The position numbers and the translations under genes were made by a program. Source: Streptomyces tropicalis (GTDB taxonomy: Bacteria; Actinomycetota; Actinomycetes; Streptomycetales; Streptomycetaceae). From it: a stretch of 64,000 nt of DNA. Positions 25,031 through 33,716 of this stretch are shown in pieces. The number at the start of each line of letters is the position of its first letter. Within the stretch, counting starts at the first letter, position 1. The stretch spans positions 100,691-164,690 of the forward strand of contig NZ_JARJBB010000015.1 of the NCBI RefSeq assembly GCF_029269835.1. The letters run 5' to 3'. The notes beneath the pieces are model-generated. The model ran no database searches. It was not told the origin of the DNA and was given only the letters and a program-made list of their open reading frames with translations.

Positions 25031-25546
25031 GCGCGCCGCGACAGCCGGCACGGCCGCCGGTCGGGCGACCGGCCCGCGGTCGAAACGGCCGTACCGGATC
25101 AGGGCCGCGCACCGGGCGGCCGGGGGCGAGGCCGCACACCGGGCCGCCGCACGGTCGACCGACGCCCGGGCCGAGGCCGCACACCCCGCGTCGGCCCGCA
25201 CGGCTCCGCGGCGGCAGGTCGTGGCGTCACCCTCCGCGCGCTCTCCCGCACACCGCCCCGCCCGTGGCACACCCGGTCGGCGGTGGCCTCGCCGAGCCCG
25301 GTCGGGCGTGCGATCGCGCGGATCGGGAACGGATGGCCCCTGCGGGGCTCCTCGAGGGCTTCTTGGCGGCCCCGGCTGTTCGAGGGGTTTGTACGGACAA
25401 CACCGACCACAATGACAGGACCGCGGAGCCGGTGCCGGGGGGCGGCGCAGTGATTCGACCGGAACCAGAACGCGCCCGGCGCCCCGGACCGAACCGGCCG
25501 GCGGCCCGCCGTACGGAACCCTCGACACGAAGGAGCAGCGGAGCTC
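25031..25546. other. 516-bp gap upstream of inositol dehydrogenase gene
   Basis: No gene is visible; open frames here are Pro/Arg/Gly-rich artefacts. The first 300 bp are very G+C-rich. At 25380-25420 composition drops and the inverted repeat TTGT-ACGG-ACAA appears (25389-25400, within TTTGTACGGACAAC), with AACACCGACCACAATGACAG just after it. This is a probable promoter/operator area for the gene at 25547. Confidence 0.55.
25388..25401. promoter_or_regulatory. candidate operator TTGT-N4-ACAA upstream of iolG-like gene
   Basis: TTTGTACGGACAAC, with TTGT/ACAA arms. The 10-mer GGGTTTGTAC that it begins with also occurs (inverted) at 34914-34923, between the inositol ABC-transporter and iolC operons. 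Confidence 0.45.
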
Positions 25547-26554
25547 ATGCGCATCGGAATCCTCGGCCTCGGCCGCATCGGCGCCTTCCACGCCGGGACC
25601 CTGTCCGGACTCGACGCGGTCGCGTCGCTGGTCGTCGCCGACCCGGTCGCCCGGGCCGCGAAGGCGGCCGCCGAGCGGTTCGGCGCCGAGATCGCCGACT
25701 CGCCCGAGGCGGTGCTCGCCGCCGGGGTGGACGGTCTCGTCGTGGCGGCCGCGACGGACGCCCATCCGGCGCTGATCCTGGCGGCCGTCGAGGCGGGGGT
25801 GCCGGTCTTCTGCGAGAAGCCGGTGGCGCGCACCATGCCGGAGGGCGTCGCGGTCCTGGAGGCGGTGCGGGGCGGCGGCGTGCCGGTGCAGATCGGCTTC
25901 AACCGCCGCTTCGACGCCGGTTTCGCCGCCGCCCGGGCGGCCGTGCGCGCCGGTGAGCTGGGCCCCCTGCACACCGTGCGGTCGACCACGCTCGACCCGG
26001 CGCCCCCGCCGGCCGCGTACATCGCCGCGTCCGGCGGCATCTTCCGCGACTGCGCGGTGCACGACTTCGACGTCATCCGCTGGGTGACCGGGCGCGAGGT
26101 GACGGAGGTGTACGCCGTCGGCGGCAACCGGGGCGCCGACTACATCCGGGAGGCGGGTGACGCCGACACCACCGGGGCGCTGCTGACCCTGGACGACGGC
26201 ACCGTGGCGGTGGTGTCCAACAGCCGCCACAACGCCCGTGGTTACGACGTCCGCATGGAGCTGCACGGCTTCCGTGACTCCCTCGCCGTCGGCCTCGACG
26301 ACCGGCTGCCACTGCGGTCCGCGGAGCCGGGCACGGTGTTCCCGGCGGGGCCGCCGCACGACTTCTTCATGGACCGCTTCGCCGACGCCTACCGCGCCGA
26401 ACTGGCCGCCTTCACCGAGGTGGTGGCCGGGCGCCTGGCCTCCCCGTGCACCGTCGCGGACGCGTTGGAGGCCGGGTGGATCGCGGAGGCGTGCACGCTG
26501 TCCCTGCACGAGCACCGCCCGGTGCGTCTGGACGAGGTGCGCGGCGGCGGGTGA
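25547..26554 (+). CDS. iolG: Gfo/Idh/MocA oxidoreductase, probable inositol 2-dehydrogenase
   Basis: 335 aa. An N-terminal Rossmann fold has GLGRIGAFHAG (residues about 6-16) for NAD(P). The family catalytic lysine is in FCEKPVARTM (EKP motif). The second-domain signature GGIFRDCAVHDFDVIRWVTG supplies the Asp/His pair. It oxidises myo-inositol (or scyllo-inositol) to the inosose, the first step of the pathway encoded from 30816 to 39757. ATG 25547 follows GAAGGAGC. The substrate is inferred from the neighbourhood; related enzymes act on other sugars. It is separated from the rest of the pathway by four unrelated genes. Confidence 0.8.
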   Translation: MRIGILGLGRIGAFHAGTLSGLDAVASLVVADPVARAAKAAAERFGAEIADSPEAVLAAGVDGLVVAAATDAHPALILAAVEAGVPVFCEKPVARTMPEGVAVLEAVRGGGVPVQIGFNRRFDAGFAAARAAVRAGELGPLHTVRSTTLDPAPPPAAYIAASGGIFRDCAVHDFDVIRWVTGREVTEVYAVGGNRGADYIREAGDADTTGALLTLDDGTVAVVSNSRHNARGYDVRMELHGFRDSLAVGLDDRLPLRSAEPGTVFPAGPPHDFFMDRFADAYRAELAAFTEVVAGRLASPCTVADALEAGWIAEACTLSLHEHRPVRLDEVRGGG

Positions 26555-26605
26555 CCGGGACCGCGCGGCCGGCGGCGCGGCAGCGGGTGGCCCGGGCCCC
26601 GGCGG

Positions 26606-28531
26606 TCAGCGGCGCGGGCGGGGGGCCGCGAGGACGGCGCGCTCCCGGGCGGCGCGGACCGCGGCGGAGAGGGTGGCGATGTCGTAGGCGCCGTGGTGGC
26701 GGCGGCCGTTGACGAAGAAGGTGGGGGTGCCGGAGACCCCGCTGAGATCGGCTGACTCCACGTCCTCGGCGACCCGCTCGGCACCCGATCCCTCCCGCAG
26801 GTCCCGGCGGAAACGGTCGGTGTCGAGGCCGGTGGCCTCGGCGTGGCGCAGCAGGTCCGGTGGCCGCAGGTCGCCCTGGTGGCTGATCAGGACGTCGTGC
26901 ATCGGCCAGTAGCGGCCCTGCCGTTCCGCGGCCTCGGCCGCCTCGGCGGCGAGCTGCGCGTCGGGGTGGACGTCGGTCAGCGGCAGGTGCCGCCACACGT
27001 AGCGGACGTCGTCGCCGAACTCGGCGAGCAGTGCGCGCACCACAGGCTCGGCGAGCCCGCAGTACGGGCATTCGTAGTCGCCGTACTCGACGAGCGTCAC
27101 TGGCGCGGACGGCGGCCCGCGGACGTGGTCGCGCCCCGGGTCGACGGGTTCGGCGAGGTCGACGACGGTCTCGCCGCCGCCGAGCAGTGCGCGGGCGCGA
27201 GCGGGCGGGGGCAGCAGCGCGAGGGCGCGGGTGATCAGCCAGGAGAGCAGGAAGGAGCAGACGACGGCGGCCAGCACGCCGGTCTTGGCCTCCTCCAGCC
27301 GGGCGCCGTCGAAGGCGAGGGTGGCGATCAGCAGGGCCACCGTGAAGCCGGCCCCCGCGAGCCCGCCGCCGGTGGCGACGGCGCCCCAGCCGATCGAGGG
27401 ACGCAGCCGGCCACGGCTCAGCCGTGCGGCGAGCCAGGTGGAGCCGGCGACGCCGATCGGCTTGCCGGCGACGTAGCCGATCAGGATGCCGAGGGTGACC
27501 GGCGAGGCGAGGGTGTGGGCGAGCCGGCTCGGGGAGACGGGCAGACCCGCGTTGGCGAGGGCGAACAGCGGCACGATGACGTAGCCGGTCCAGGGGTGCA
27601 CCATGCGCTGGAGCCGCTCGTTGGGCGGGAGGGAGGCGGCGAGGCCGCGGCGCAGGGTGCGTTCCAGTTCGGGGGTGGGCTGCTCGCGGAAGTTGCGGAA
27701 GAGGCGGCTGACGCGTTCGAGGGAGTGCCGCCGGGCCGGGTGGGCGGAGGTCAGCAGACCCATGACGAGGCCGGTGACCACGGGGTCCACGCCGGAGCGC
27801 AGCAGCGCCGCCCACAGGGCGAGGGCGGGCAGGAGGTGGACGGCGGAGACGCGTACGCCCGCGGCGCGCAGGCCGAGCAGCACGGCGAGCACGCCGACCG
27901 CGGCGAGCAGGGCCGGGACGTACACGGACCCGCTGTAGGCGAGGGCGATGACGGCGAGCGCGAGGAAGTCGTCGGCGACGGTGACGCCGAGCACGAACAC
28001 CCGCAGCCCGGCGGGCAGCCGGGAGCCGAGGACGGCGAGGAAGCCGAGCGCGAAGGCCGTGTCGGTGGACATGGCGGTGCCCCAGCCCCGCGCCGTGTCC
28101 TGTCCGGCGTTGAGGGCCAGGAAGACGGCCACGGGGACGAGCATGCCGCTGGTGCCGGCGATCGCGGAGAGCGCGAGCCGGCGGCGCTCGCGCAGCTCCC
28201 CGATGTCGAACTCGCGGCGGGCCTCCAGCCCCACCACGAAGAAGAACAGCGTCATCAGCCCGCTGTTGACCCACTCCCTCAGGTCCAGGGACACGCCCGC
28301 GGGGCCGAAGGCGAGCGACAGACGGGTGTGCCACCAGGCCTCGTACGTGTCCGGGGAGGCGTTCGCCCACACGAGCGCGGCGACGGTGGCCGCGAGGAGC
28401 ACGGCGGCGCTGCCGGTCTCGGTCCGCAGGAAGGCCAGGAGCGGGCTGCGGGCGCCGCCGCCGCAGACGGTCCGGCCGGTCATGGGCGGGCCGGGCGGCG
28501 GCTCCGGCCGGGTCGGGGACGCCTCGTGCAT
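26606..28531 (-). CDS. nhaA: Na+/H+ antiporter NhaA fused to DsbA-like thioredoxin domain
   Basis: 641 aa from ATG 28531 (ATG 28483 is possible; neither has a strong ribosome site). Residues about 20-430 are NhaA, about 11-12 helices, with MTLFFFVVGLEARREF, the ion-site region TVADDFLALAVIALAYSG and the C-terminal GFTVALLIATLAF. From about 450 a DsbA/thioredoxin_4 domain follows: LVEYGDYECPYCGLAEPVVR with a CPYC redox site, YVWRHLPLTDVHP, and GTPTFFVNGRR holding the cis-Pro. Such fusions are known in actinobacteria. The antiporter exchanges Na+ for H+; whether the redox domain gates it or acts independently is not known to me. Confidence 0.92.
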   Translation of the reverse strand: MHEASPTRPEPPPGPPMTGRTVCGGGARSPLLAFLRTETGSAAVLLAATVAALVWANASPDTYEAWWHTRLSLAFGPAGVSLDLREWVNSGLMTLFFFVVGLEARREFDIGELRERRRLALSAIAGTSGMLVPVAVFLALNAGQDTARGWGTAMSTDTAFALGFLAVLGSRLPAGLRVFVLGVTVADDFLALAVIALAYSGSVYVPALLAAVGVLAVLLGLRAAGVRVSAVHLLPALALWAALLRSGVDPVVTGLVMGLLTSAHPARRHSLERVSRLFRNFREQPTPELERTLRRGLAASLPPNERLQRMVHPWTGYVIVPLFALANAGLPVSPSRLAHTLASPVTLGILIGYVAGKPIGVAGSTWLAARLSRGRLRPSIGWGAVATGGGLAGAGFTVALLIATLAFDGARLEEAKTGVLAAVVCSFLLSWLITRALALLPPPARARALLGGGETVVDLAEPVDPGRDHVRGPPSAPVTLVEYGDYECPYCGLAEPVVRALLAEFGDDVRYVWRHLPLTDVHPDAQLAAEAAEAAERQGRYWPMHDVLISHQGDLRPPDLLRHAEATGLDTDRFRRDLREGSGAERVAEDVESADLSGVSGTPTFFVNGRRHHGAYDIATLSAAVRAARERAVLAAPRPRR

Positions 28532-28569
28532 GGGGGTCGTGGTCCGTCGGCGGTGCGCGCGGCCGCGGG

Positions 28570-29823
28570 TCACCGGGCGGCGGGCTGCGCCGGCAGGTCG
28601 AAGACGTGCTGCGGGGAGACGATCCTGGTGACGGTCTCGCCGAAGACGGTGCTGGGCTCGCTGCCCCGGTAGTCGATGTCGGTGTTGAGCAGGACGACGA
28701 GGGTCGCCTGCGCCGAGGGCAGGTACACGGTCAGGGACTCGTAACCGGGCAGGGAGCCGTTGTGGCCGATCCAGCCCTGCACGTCGAAGATGCCGAGGCC
28801 GTATCCGGTGCCCGCGATGGGGGTGGGCGGGGTGGTGAGCCGCTGCTTCTGGGTGGCGGGGCTGATCAGGGTGCGCCCGTCGGGGAGCACGCCGGTGGCG
28901 ACGGTGCGCGCCCACACGCGGAGGTCGTCCAGGTCGGAGATCATCGCGCCGGCCGCCCAGGCCCAGGAGGGGTTCCAGTCGGCGGCGTCCTCGACCTGGC
29001 CGGTGGCGGTCTGGTCGGTGTAGCCCTGCGCGTGCGGCTGCGGGAACTCCGCGCCGCGCGGGAAGAGGGTGTGGCCCAGGCCGGCCGGAGCGAGGACCCG
29101 GGTGCGGAGGTAGTCGGCCAGGGGCAGGCCGCCGGCCTTCTCGACGACCAGGCCGAGCAGGATGAGGTTGGTGTTGCAGTAGTCGAACTTCTGGCCCGGC
29201 GGGAAGAGCACGGGGTGCTGGAAGGAGTAGTCGAGCAGCTGCTGCGGGGTGAAGGGGCGCTGCGGGTCGGACGTGAGGGCCTTGAAGAACCCGTCGTCGT
29301 CGGAGTAGTTGAACAGTCCGCTGCGCATGCCTGCGAGTTGGCGCAGGGTGAGGGAGTCGCCGTTGGGGACCCCGGCGACGTACTTGCCGATCGGGTCGTC
29401 GAGGCCGACCTTGCCCTGGTCGGCGAGCTGGAGCAGTGCCGTCACGGTGAACGTCTTGGTCTCGCTGCCGATCCGCAGGTACAGGCCCGGGTCCATGGGA
29501 CGGCCGGTGGTCTTGTCCGCGACGCCGAAGGACTTCACGTACTGCCCCTGGTGCGGCGTCCACACCCCGACGGTCGCCCCGGGCACGTGGGTGCGGTCCA
29601 TGAGCTGCTGGACGGCCTGGTCGAGTTGCCGCTTCACGTCGGGGGTGAGGGTGCGGACCCCGGTGTCCGAGGGCGAGGGGGCCGGTGGCGCGGTGGCGGT
29701 GACGGCGGCCGGTGCGGACGCGGGCGCCGCGACGGCGGTTCCGGCGGCGGACGGGACGACGAGCGCCCCCACGGCCGTGGCGGTGACGGTCCCCCGGCGC
29801 AGGCGGGTGCAGGTGTGCCTCAT
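28570..29823 (-). CDS. secreted serine hydrolase, class C beta-lactamase/D,D-peptidase family
   Basis: 417 aa from ATG 29823. A signal peptide (VTATAVGALVVPSAAGTAVAA) and an Ala/Pro-rich linker precede the catalytic domain. Motifs: nucleophile S-x-x-K in RIGSETKTFTV, Y-x-N in KFDYCNTNLILLG, and H-x-G in WIGHNGSLPGYES. These match secreted D-alanyl-D-alanine carboxypeptidase/esterase-type members rather than classic AmpC. It probably acts outside the cell on peptidoglycan peptides or esters. It is the intact counterpart of the pseudogene at 21018, and is monocistronic between nhaA and the GPP34 gene. Confidence 0.9.
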   Translation of the reverse strand: MRHTCTRLRRGTVTATAVGALVVPSAAGTAVAAPASAPAAVTATAPPAPSPSDTGVRTLTPDVKRQLDQAVQQLMDRTHVPGATVGVWTPHQGQYVKSFGVADKTTGRPMDPGLYLRIGSETKTFTVTALLQLADQGKVGLDDPIGKYVAGVPNGDSLTLRQLAGMRSGLFNYSDDDGFFKALTSDPQRPFTPQQLLDYSFQHPVLFPPGQKFDYCNTNLILLGLVVEKAGGLPLADYLRTRVLAPAGLGHTLFPRGAEFPQPHAQGYTDQTATGQVEDAADWNPSWAWAAGAMISDLDDLRVWARTVATGVLPDGRTLISPATQKQRLTTPPTPIAGTGYGLGIFDVQGWIGHNGSLPGYESLTVYLPSAQATLVVLLNTDIDYRGSEPSTVFGETVTRIVSPQHVFDLPAQPAAR

Positions 29824-30063
29824 GGACTGACTCCCAGCACAGGTGCGAAGACCCGCCCGCGTCGTGGACGGGGCGGGACGGGCGGCGGGCGTCGCTCCGC
29901 GGTGGACGCCCGTCAGGACCGGTCTCGGCGCGGGCGGAGCATCCGGTGCCTCATCGACCTCGCGCCCGACGCCTCCAGGATAGGAGCGCCCGCGCCCCAC
30001 CGCCCGTCGGTGCCCCGGCCGCCCCGCGCCGGGGCGGCCCAGGGGGGAGTCCGGCGCCGGGTC

Positions 30064-30663
30064 CTACGCCCCTCGCCAGACGTTCGCGAAGGCCGCGTCC
30101 TCGATGGCGCGGCGCTGGCGCACGGCCTCCAGTTCCATCAGGGCGTCGTGGACGGCGGCGAGCACGGTGAGGACCGTGTCGTCGGCCGGGTCCGGGACGG
30201 CGTCCGGCGCGCGCACCCCGACGGCCCCGGCGAGGGTGGCGAGGACGGGCTCGCCGGCCGCCCAGCGGGCCGCCGACCGGCGCCGGGCGTCGGTGTCGGC
30301 GAGCACCGCGCGCACCCCGCGGAAGGGCATCCAGTGGCTGCGCCGCCAGGTGATCAGCCCCTCCTCCTCCAGGGCGGCCAGGTAGGCCGTGGACAGCCCG
30401 CGTCCCCGGCGCCACAGCCAGTCCTCCAGCGTCTCGTACGGTGTCCCGCGCACCAGGGAGGCGGCCGCCTCGTCCAGCAGCCGGTCGTCGGGGCGCGGCG
30501 TCAGCCGGGGCACGACCCGGTCGCCCTCCAGCCCGAGCGCCTCGGCCGCGAGGAGGTCGACGGTCTCGGCGCCGGCGAGCGCGAGCGAGAGTTCACCCTG
30601 CTGCACGGGCTGCTCCTCCCCCGCGTCCAGGGTGACGATCATCAGGTCCCGCGCTGTGCTCAT
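30064..30663 (-). CDS. GPP34 (GOLPH3-like) family phosphoprotein
   Basis: 199 aa. The GPP34 fold (PF05719) is suggested by DLMIVTLDAGEEQPVQQGELSLALAGAETVDLLAAEAL, the repeated helical body (RLLDEAAASL, PYETLEDWLWRRGRGLSTAYLAALEEEGLITW) and the length, close to other actinobacterial members. The eukaryotic homologue binds PI4P at the Golgi; the bacterial role is not established. It starts at ATG 30663 with GGGGAG about 7 nt upstream. Confidence 0.85.
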   Translation of the reverse strand: MSTARDLMIVTLDAGEEQPVQQGELSLALAGAETVDLLAAEALGLEGDRVVPRLTPRPDDRLLDEAAASLVRGTPYETLEDWLWRRGRGLSTAYLAALEEEGLITWRRSHWMPFRGVRAVLADTDARRRSAARWAAGEPVLATLAGAVGVRAPDAVPDPADDTVLTVLAAVHDALMELEAVRQRRAIEDAAFANVWRGA

Positions 30664-30815
30664 GGGGGCTCCCCTCGACGGGATGGGCGGCCCGGCGCCC
30701 GGCGGCCCCGGGTCCGGGCGGGGGCGGCGGCCGGTGTCCGTTCCACGCCCAGCCTACGACCGCCGCGGGGCCCGGGGCCGCAGGAGCGGGCGCCGGCCGC
30801 GGCGCGCCCGCGCCC

Positions 30816-31718
30816 TCAGGCCCCGCAGGACCGCAGGAACCGGCGGGTGCGCACCGCGACGGGCAGCGGCCGGTCCGGCTCGCAGGGGTACATGTCCTGC
30901 TCGACGATCGCGAAGAGGTCGACTCCGAGCTTCTGCGCGGCGGCCAGCACGGGTTCCAGGTCCGGTACGCCGTGCGGCGGTTCGCACATGACGCCGCGTG
31001 CGACGGCCGGCCCGAACGCCACCCCGTTCGCCACGACGTCGGCGAGGATCCCGGGGTCGACCTGCTTCAGGTGCAGGTAGCCGATGCGTTCGCCGTAGGT
31101 CTCGATCAGGCGGACGCTGTCGCCGCCGCAGTAGGCGTAGTGCCCGGTGTCCAGGCACAGGTTGACCCGTGCGGGGTCGGTGGCGTCCAGGAACCGCTCG
31201 ACGTGCGCCGCGGTGTCGATGTGGGTGTCGGCGTGCGGGTGCACGACGATGTCGAGGCCGTACCGCTCGCGGACCTCGTGGCCGAGCCGCTCCATGCCGC
31301 GGGCCAGGTGGGTCCACTGCGCGGCCGTCAGCTCGGGCGGCTCCAGGATCTCGGCGGTCCGGTCGTCGCGCCAGAAGGACGGGATGACCACCAGATGCCT
31401 GGCGCCCATGTCCCGGGTGAGCGCGGCGACCCGGGCGACGTGCTCCCAGGTGGAGTCCCAGACGTCCGGACCGCGGTGCAGGCCGGTGAAGACGGTGCCC
31501 GCGGAGACCTTCAGGCCGCGCCGGGCGACCTCGTCGGTGAGGCGCGCGGGGTCGGTGGGCAGATAGCCGTACGGGCCGAGCTCGATCCAGGAGTACCCGG
31601 CCTCGGCGACCTCGTCGAGGAAACGCGGCCAGGGCACCTGGCGCGGGTCGTCGGGGAACCAGACGCCCCAGGAGTCGGGGGCCGAGCCGACCCGGATGCG
31701 GTCGAGCACGTGGGTCAT
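30816..31718 (-). CDS. sugar phosphate isomerase/epimerase family protein of inositol catabolism
   Basis: 300 aa TIM barrel (AP_endonuc_2). Metal-site residues are recognisable in the series IELGPYGYL, LVVIPSFWRDD, DIVVHPHADTHIDT, NLCLDTGHYAYCGGD, YLHLKQVDPG and FAIVEQDMY (Glu, His, Asp, His, Glu pattern). In inositol clusters this family supplies inosose dehydratase (IolE) or an inosose isomerase (IolI/IolH). ATG 31718 lies 1 nt past the ABC ATPase stop (TGACATG), so it is the last gene of the transporter operon 34726-30816. Which of the two reactions it does is unresolved. Confidence 0.82.
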   Translation of the reverse strand: MTHVLDRIRVGSAPDSWGVWFPDDPRQVPWPRFLDEVAEAGYSWIELGPYGYLPTDPARLTDEVARRGLKVSAGTVFTGLHRGPDVWDSTWEHVARVAALTRDMGARHLVVIPSFWRDDRTAEILEPPELTAAQWTHLARGMERLGHEVRERYGLDIVVHPHADTHIDTAAHVERFLDATDPARVNLCLDTGHYAYCGGDSVRLIETYGERIGYLHLKQVDPGILADVVANGVAFGPAVARGVMCEPPHGVPDLEPVLAAAQKLGVDLFAIVEQDMYPCEPDRPLPVAVRTRRFLRSCGA

Positions 31719-31719
31719 G

Positions 31720-32631
31720 TCAGGGGGTCCCTTCGGAAGACGCCGGGCCGGGTGCGGTGAGGTCCTGCTCCTCGGGGAGCTCGTCGACGTCGACGCCCCG
31801 GACCTGGGCCAGCTCGTGCTTGAGTGCGGCCAGTTCGGCACCTCCGGCCATGTGGTTGGTCAGCTCCTCGAGGCCGACCTCGCCGCGGTCGGCGCTGAGT
31901 TCGAGGGTGCCCAGGCGCAGCACGCTGAAGTGGTCGCCGACCATGTAGGCGTGGTGCGGGTTGTGGGTGATGAAGATGACGCCGAGGCCGCGGTCGCGGG
32001 CGGCGGCGATGTACTTGAGCACCACGCCGGACTGCTTGACGCCGAGGGCGGCGGTCGGCTCGTCCAGGATGAGGACGCGGGCGCCGAAGTGGACGGCGCG
32101 GGCGATCGCCACGCACTGGCGCTGGCCGCCGGAGAGGGTTCCGATGGGCTGCTCCAGGTCGTCCAGGACGATGCCCATGGCCCGCAGTTCCTCGTCGGCG
32201 GTCCGCTTCATGCGGGCGATGTCGAGGCGGCGGACGGGCCAGGGCCCGCGGGTGGCCTCGGAGCCGAGGAAGAAGTTCCGCCACACCGGCATGAGGGGCA
32301 CGGTCGCGAGGTCCTGGTAGACGGCGGCGATGCCGCGGTCCAGGGCCTCGCGCGGGGAGGAGAAGCGCACCGGCGCGCCGTCCACGAGGAACTCGCCCTC
32401 GGTGTGCCGGTGCAGCCCTGAGACGATCTTGATGAGGGTGGACTTGCCGGCGCCGTTGTCTCCGAGGACGCAGGTCACCCGGCCGGGGCGGACGGTGAGG
32501 TCGACGCCGTGCAGGGCGCGGATGTTGCCGTAGGACTTGCCCGCGCCGCGCAGTTCGACGAGGGGCCGCCCGTCCTCGGGCGCGGTGGCGTCGGGGGCGG
32601 GGCCGGGTGTCGTGGCCGTGTCGTCGGTCAT
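31720..32631 (-). CDS. sugar ABC transporter ATP-binding protein (single domain)
   Basis: 303 aa. One ATPase domain: Walker A VLGDNGAGKSTLIK, Q-loop YQDLAT, signature LSGGQRQCVAIARA, Walker B RVLILDEPTAALG, H-loop ITHNPHHAY. It belongs to the CUT2 (ribose/inositol) type but has half the usual length; CUT2 partners usually have two fused ATPase domains. The C-terminal extension is acidic (LAQVRGVDVDELPEEQDL). ATG 32631 is 5 nt downstream of the permease stop. It powers import with the permease and binding protein of the same operon. Confidence 0.92.
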   Translation of the reverse strand: MTDDTATTPGPAPDATAPEDGRPLVELRGAGKSYGNIRALHGVDLTVRPGRVTCVLGDNGAGKSTLIKIVSGLHRHTEGEFLVDGAPVRFSSPREALDRGIAAVYQDLATVPLMPVWRNFFLGSEATRGPWPVRRLDIARMKRTADEELRAMGIVLDDLEQPIGTLSGGQRQCVAIARAVHFGARVLILDEPTAALGVKQSGVVLKYIAAARDRGLGVIFITHNPHHAYMVGDHFSVLRLGTLELSADRGEVGLEELTNHMAGGAELAALKHELAQVRGVDVDELPEEQDLTAPGPASSEGTP

Positions 32632-32636
32632 GGCGG

Positions 32637-33716
32637 TCACCTCCTGGTCGCGGTGCGCCGGACCCACAGATTGACGAGGACGGCGCCGAGCAGCATCACG
32701 CCGAGGAACGCCTTGAACCAGTCCGGGTTCCAGCCGGCGTAGACGATGCCCTGGTTCACCATGCCGAACATGAAGGCGCCGAAGACCGGGCCGATCGCGG
32801 AGCCGTAGCCGCCGGTCAGCAGGCAGCCGCCGATCACGGCCGCGGCGATGTAGATGAGCTCCTGGCCGACGCCCTCGCCGGACTGCACGGTGTTGAAGGA
32901 GAACAGCTGGTGCATGCCCACGAACCAGGCGCCGAAGCCGACCAGCATGAAGAGCGTGATCTTGGTGAAGGTGACCGGCACGCCGACCGCGCGGGCGCTG
33001 TTCCGGTCGCCGCCGACCGCGAAGATCCAGTTGCCGTACTTGGTGCGCATCAGCACCCAGGTGGCCAGGGCCGCGAAGACCAGCCACCACACCACGGTGA
33101 TCTTCACCTGCACCCCGCCGACGTCGAACGACGACGCGAAGAGGGCCTTGGCCCGGCCGAAGCCGTCCATGTCGCTGATGTCGTCGGTCGCCACGTTGCC
33201 GGTGATCATCTTGGTGACGCCGAGGTTGACGCCCTGCAGGATCAGGAAGGTGCCGAGGGTGACCAGGAAGCTGGGCAGCCCGGTCTTCACCAGCATCCAG
33301 CCGTTGAGGGCGCCGATGCCGAGGGAGACCGCGAGGGCCACGACCACCCCGGTCCAGACGTTCAGGGTGAGCTGGTAGCTGAGCATGCTCGCGGTGAGCG
33401 CGGAGGTGACCACGGCGACACCGGCCGACAGGTCGAACTCGCCGCCGATCATCAGCAGCGCGACCGGCAGGGCCATGATGCCGATGGTGGACGACTGGTA
33501 GAGGACGGTCGCCATCGAGCTGCCCTGGCGGACCGAGGGCGCGGCGACGAAGAAGAAGACGAACACGGCGACGGCGCCGAGGAGGACGCCGACCTCCGGC
33601 CGGGCGAGCAGCCGGAGCAGCAGCGGGCGCCGGGCGGTCCGGCCGTCCCGGTTCCTGTCGCCGGGGGCCGGCGGTGTGCCCGCCGCCGGTGCGGCCTGCT
33701 GGGTCATGCGCATCAC
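32637..33716 (-). CDS. sugar ABC transporter permease (CUT2 type)
   Basis: 359 aa, about 9-10 helices. Family segments: IMALPVALLMIGGEFDLSAG, GALNGWMLVKTGLPSFLVTLG, LMRTKYGNWIFAVGGDRNSARAVGV and GGCLLTGGYGSAIGPVFGAF (BPD_transp_2, as in RbsC). The start is GTG 33716 overlapping the preceding stop (GTGA) or ATG 33713; both imply coupling to the binding-protein gene. The substrate is probably myo-inositol, from gene context. Confidence 0.92.
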   Translation of the reverse strand: MMRMTQQAAPAAGTPPAPGDRNRDGRTARRPLLLRLLARPEVGVLLGAVAVFVFFFVAAPSVRQGSSMATVLYQSSTIGIMALPVALLMIGGEFDLSAGVAVVTSALTASMLSYQLTLNVWTGVVVALAVSLGIGALNGWMLVKTGLPSFLVTLGTFLILQGVNLGVTKMITGNVATDDISDMDGFGRAKALFASSFDVGGVQVKITVVWWLVFAALATWVLMRTKYGNWIFAVGGDRNSARAVGVPVTFTKITLFMLVGFGAWFVGMHQLFSFNTVQSGEGVGQELIYIAAAVIGGCLLTGGYGSAIGPVFGAFMFGMVNQGIVYAGWNPDWFKAFLGVMLLGAVLVNLWVRRTATRR

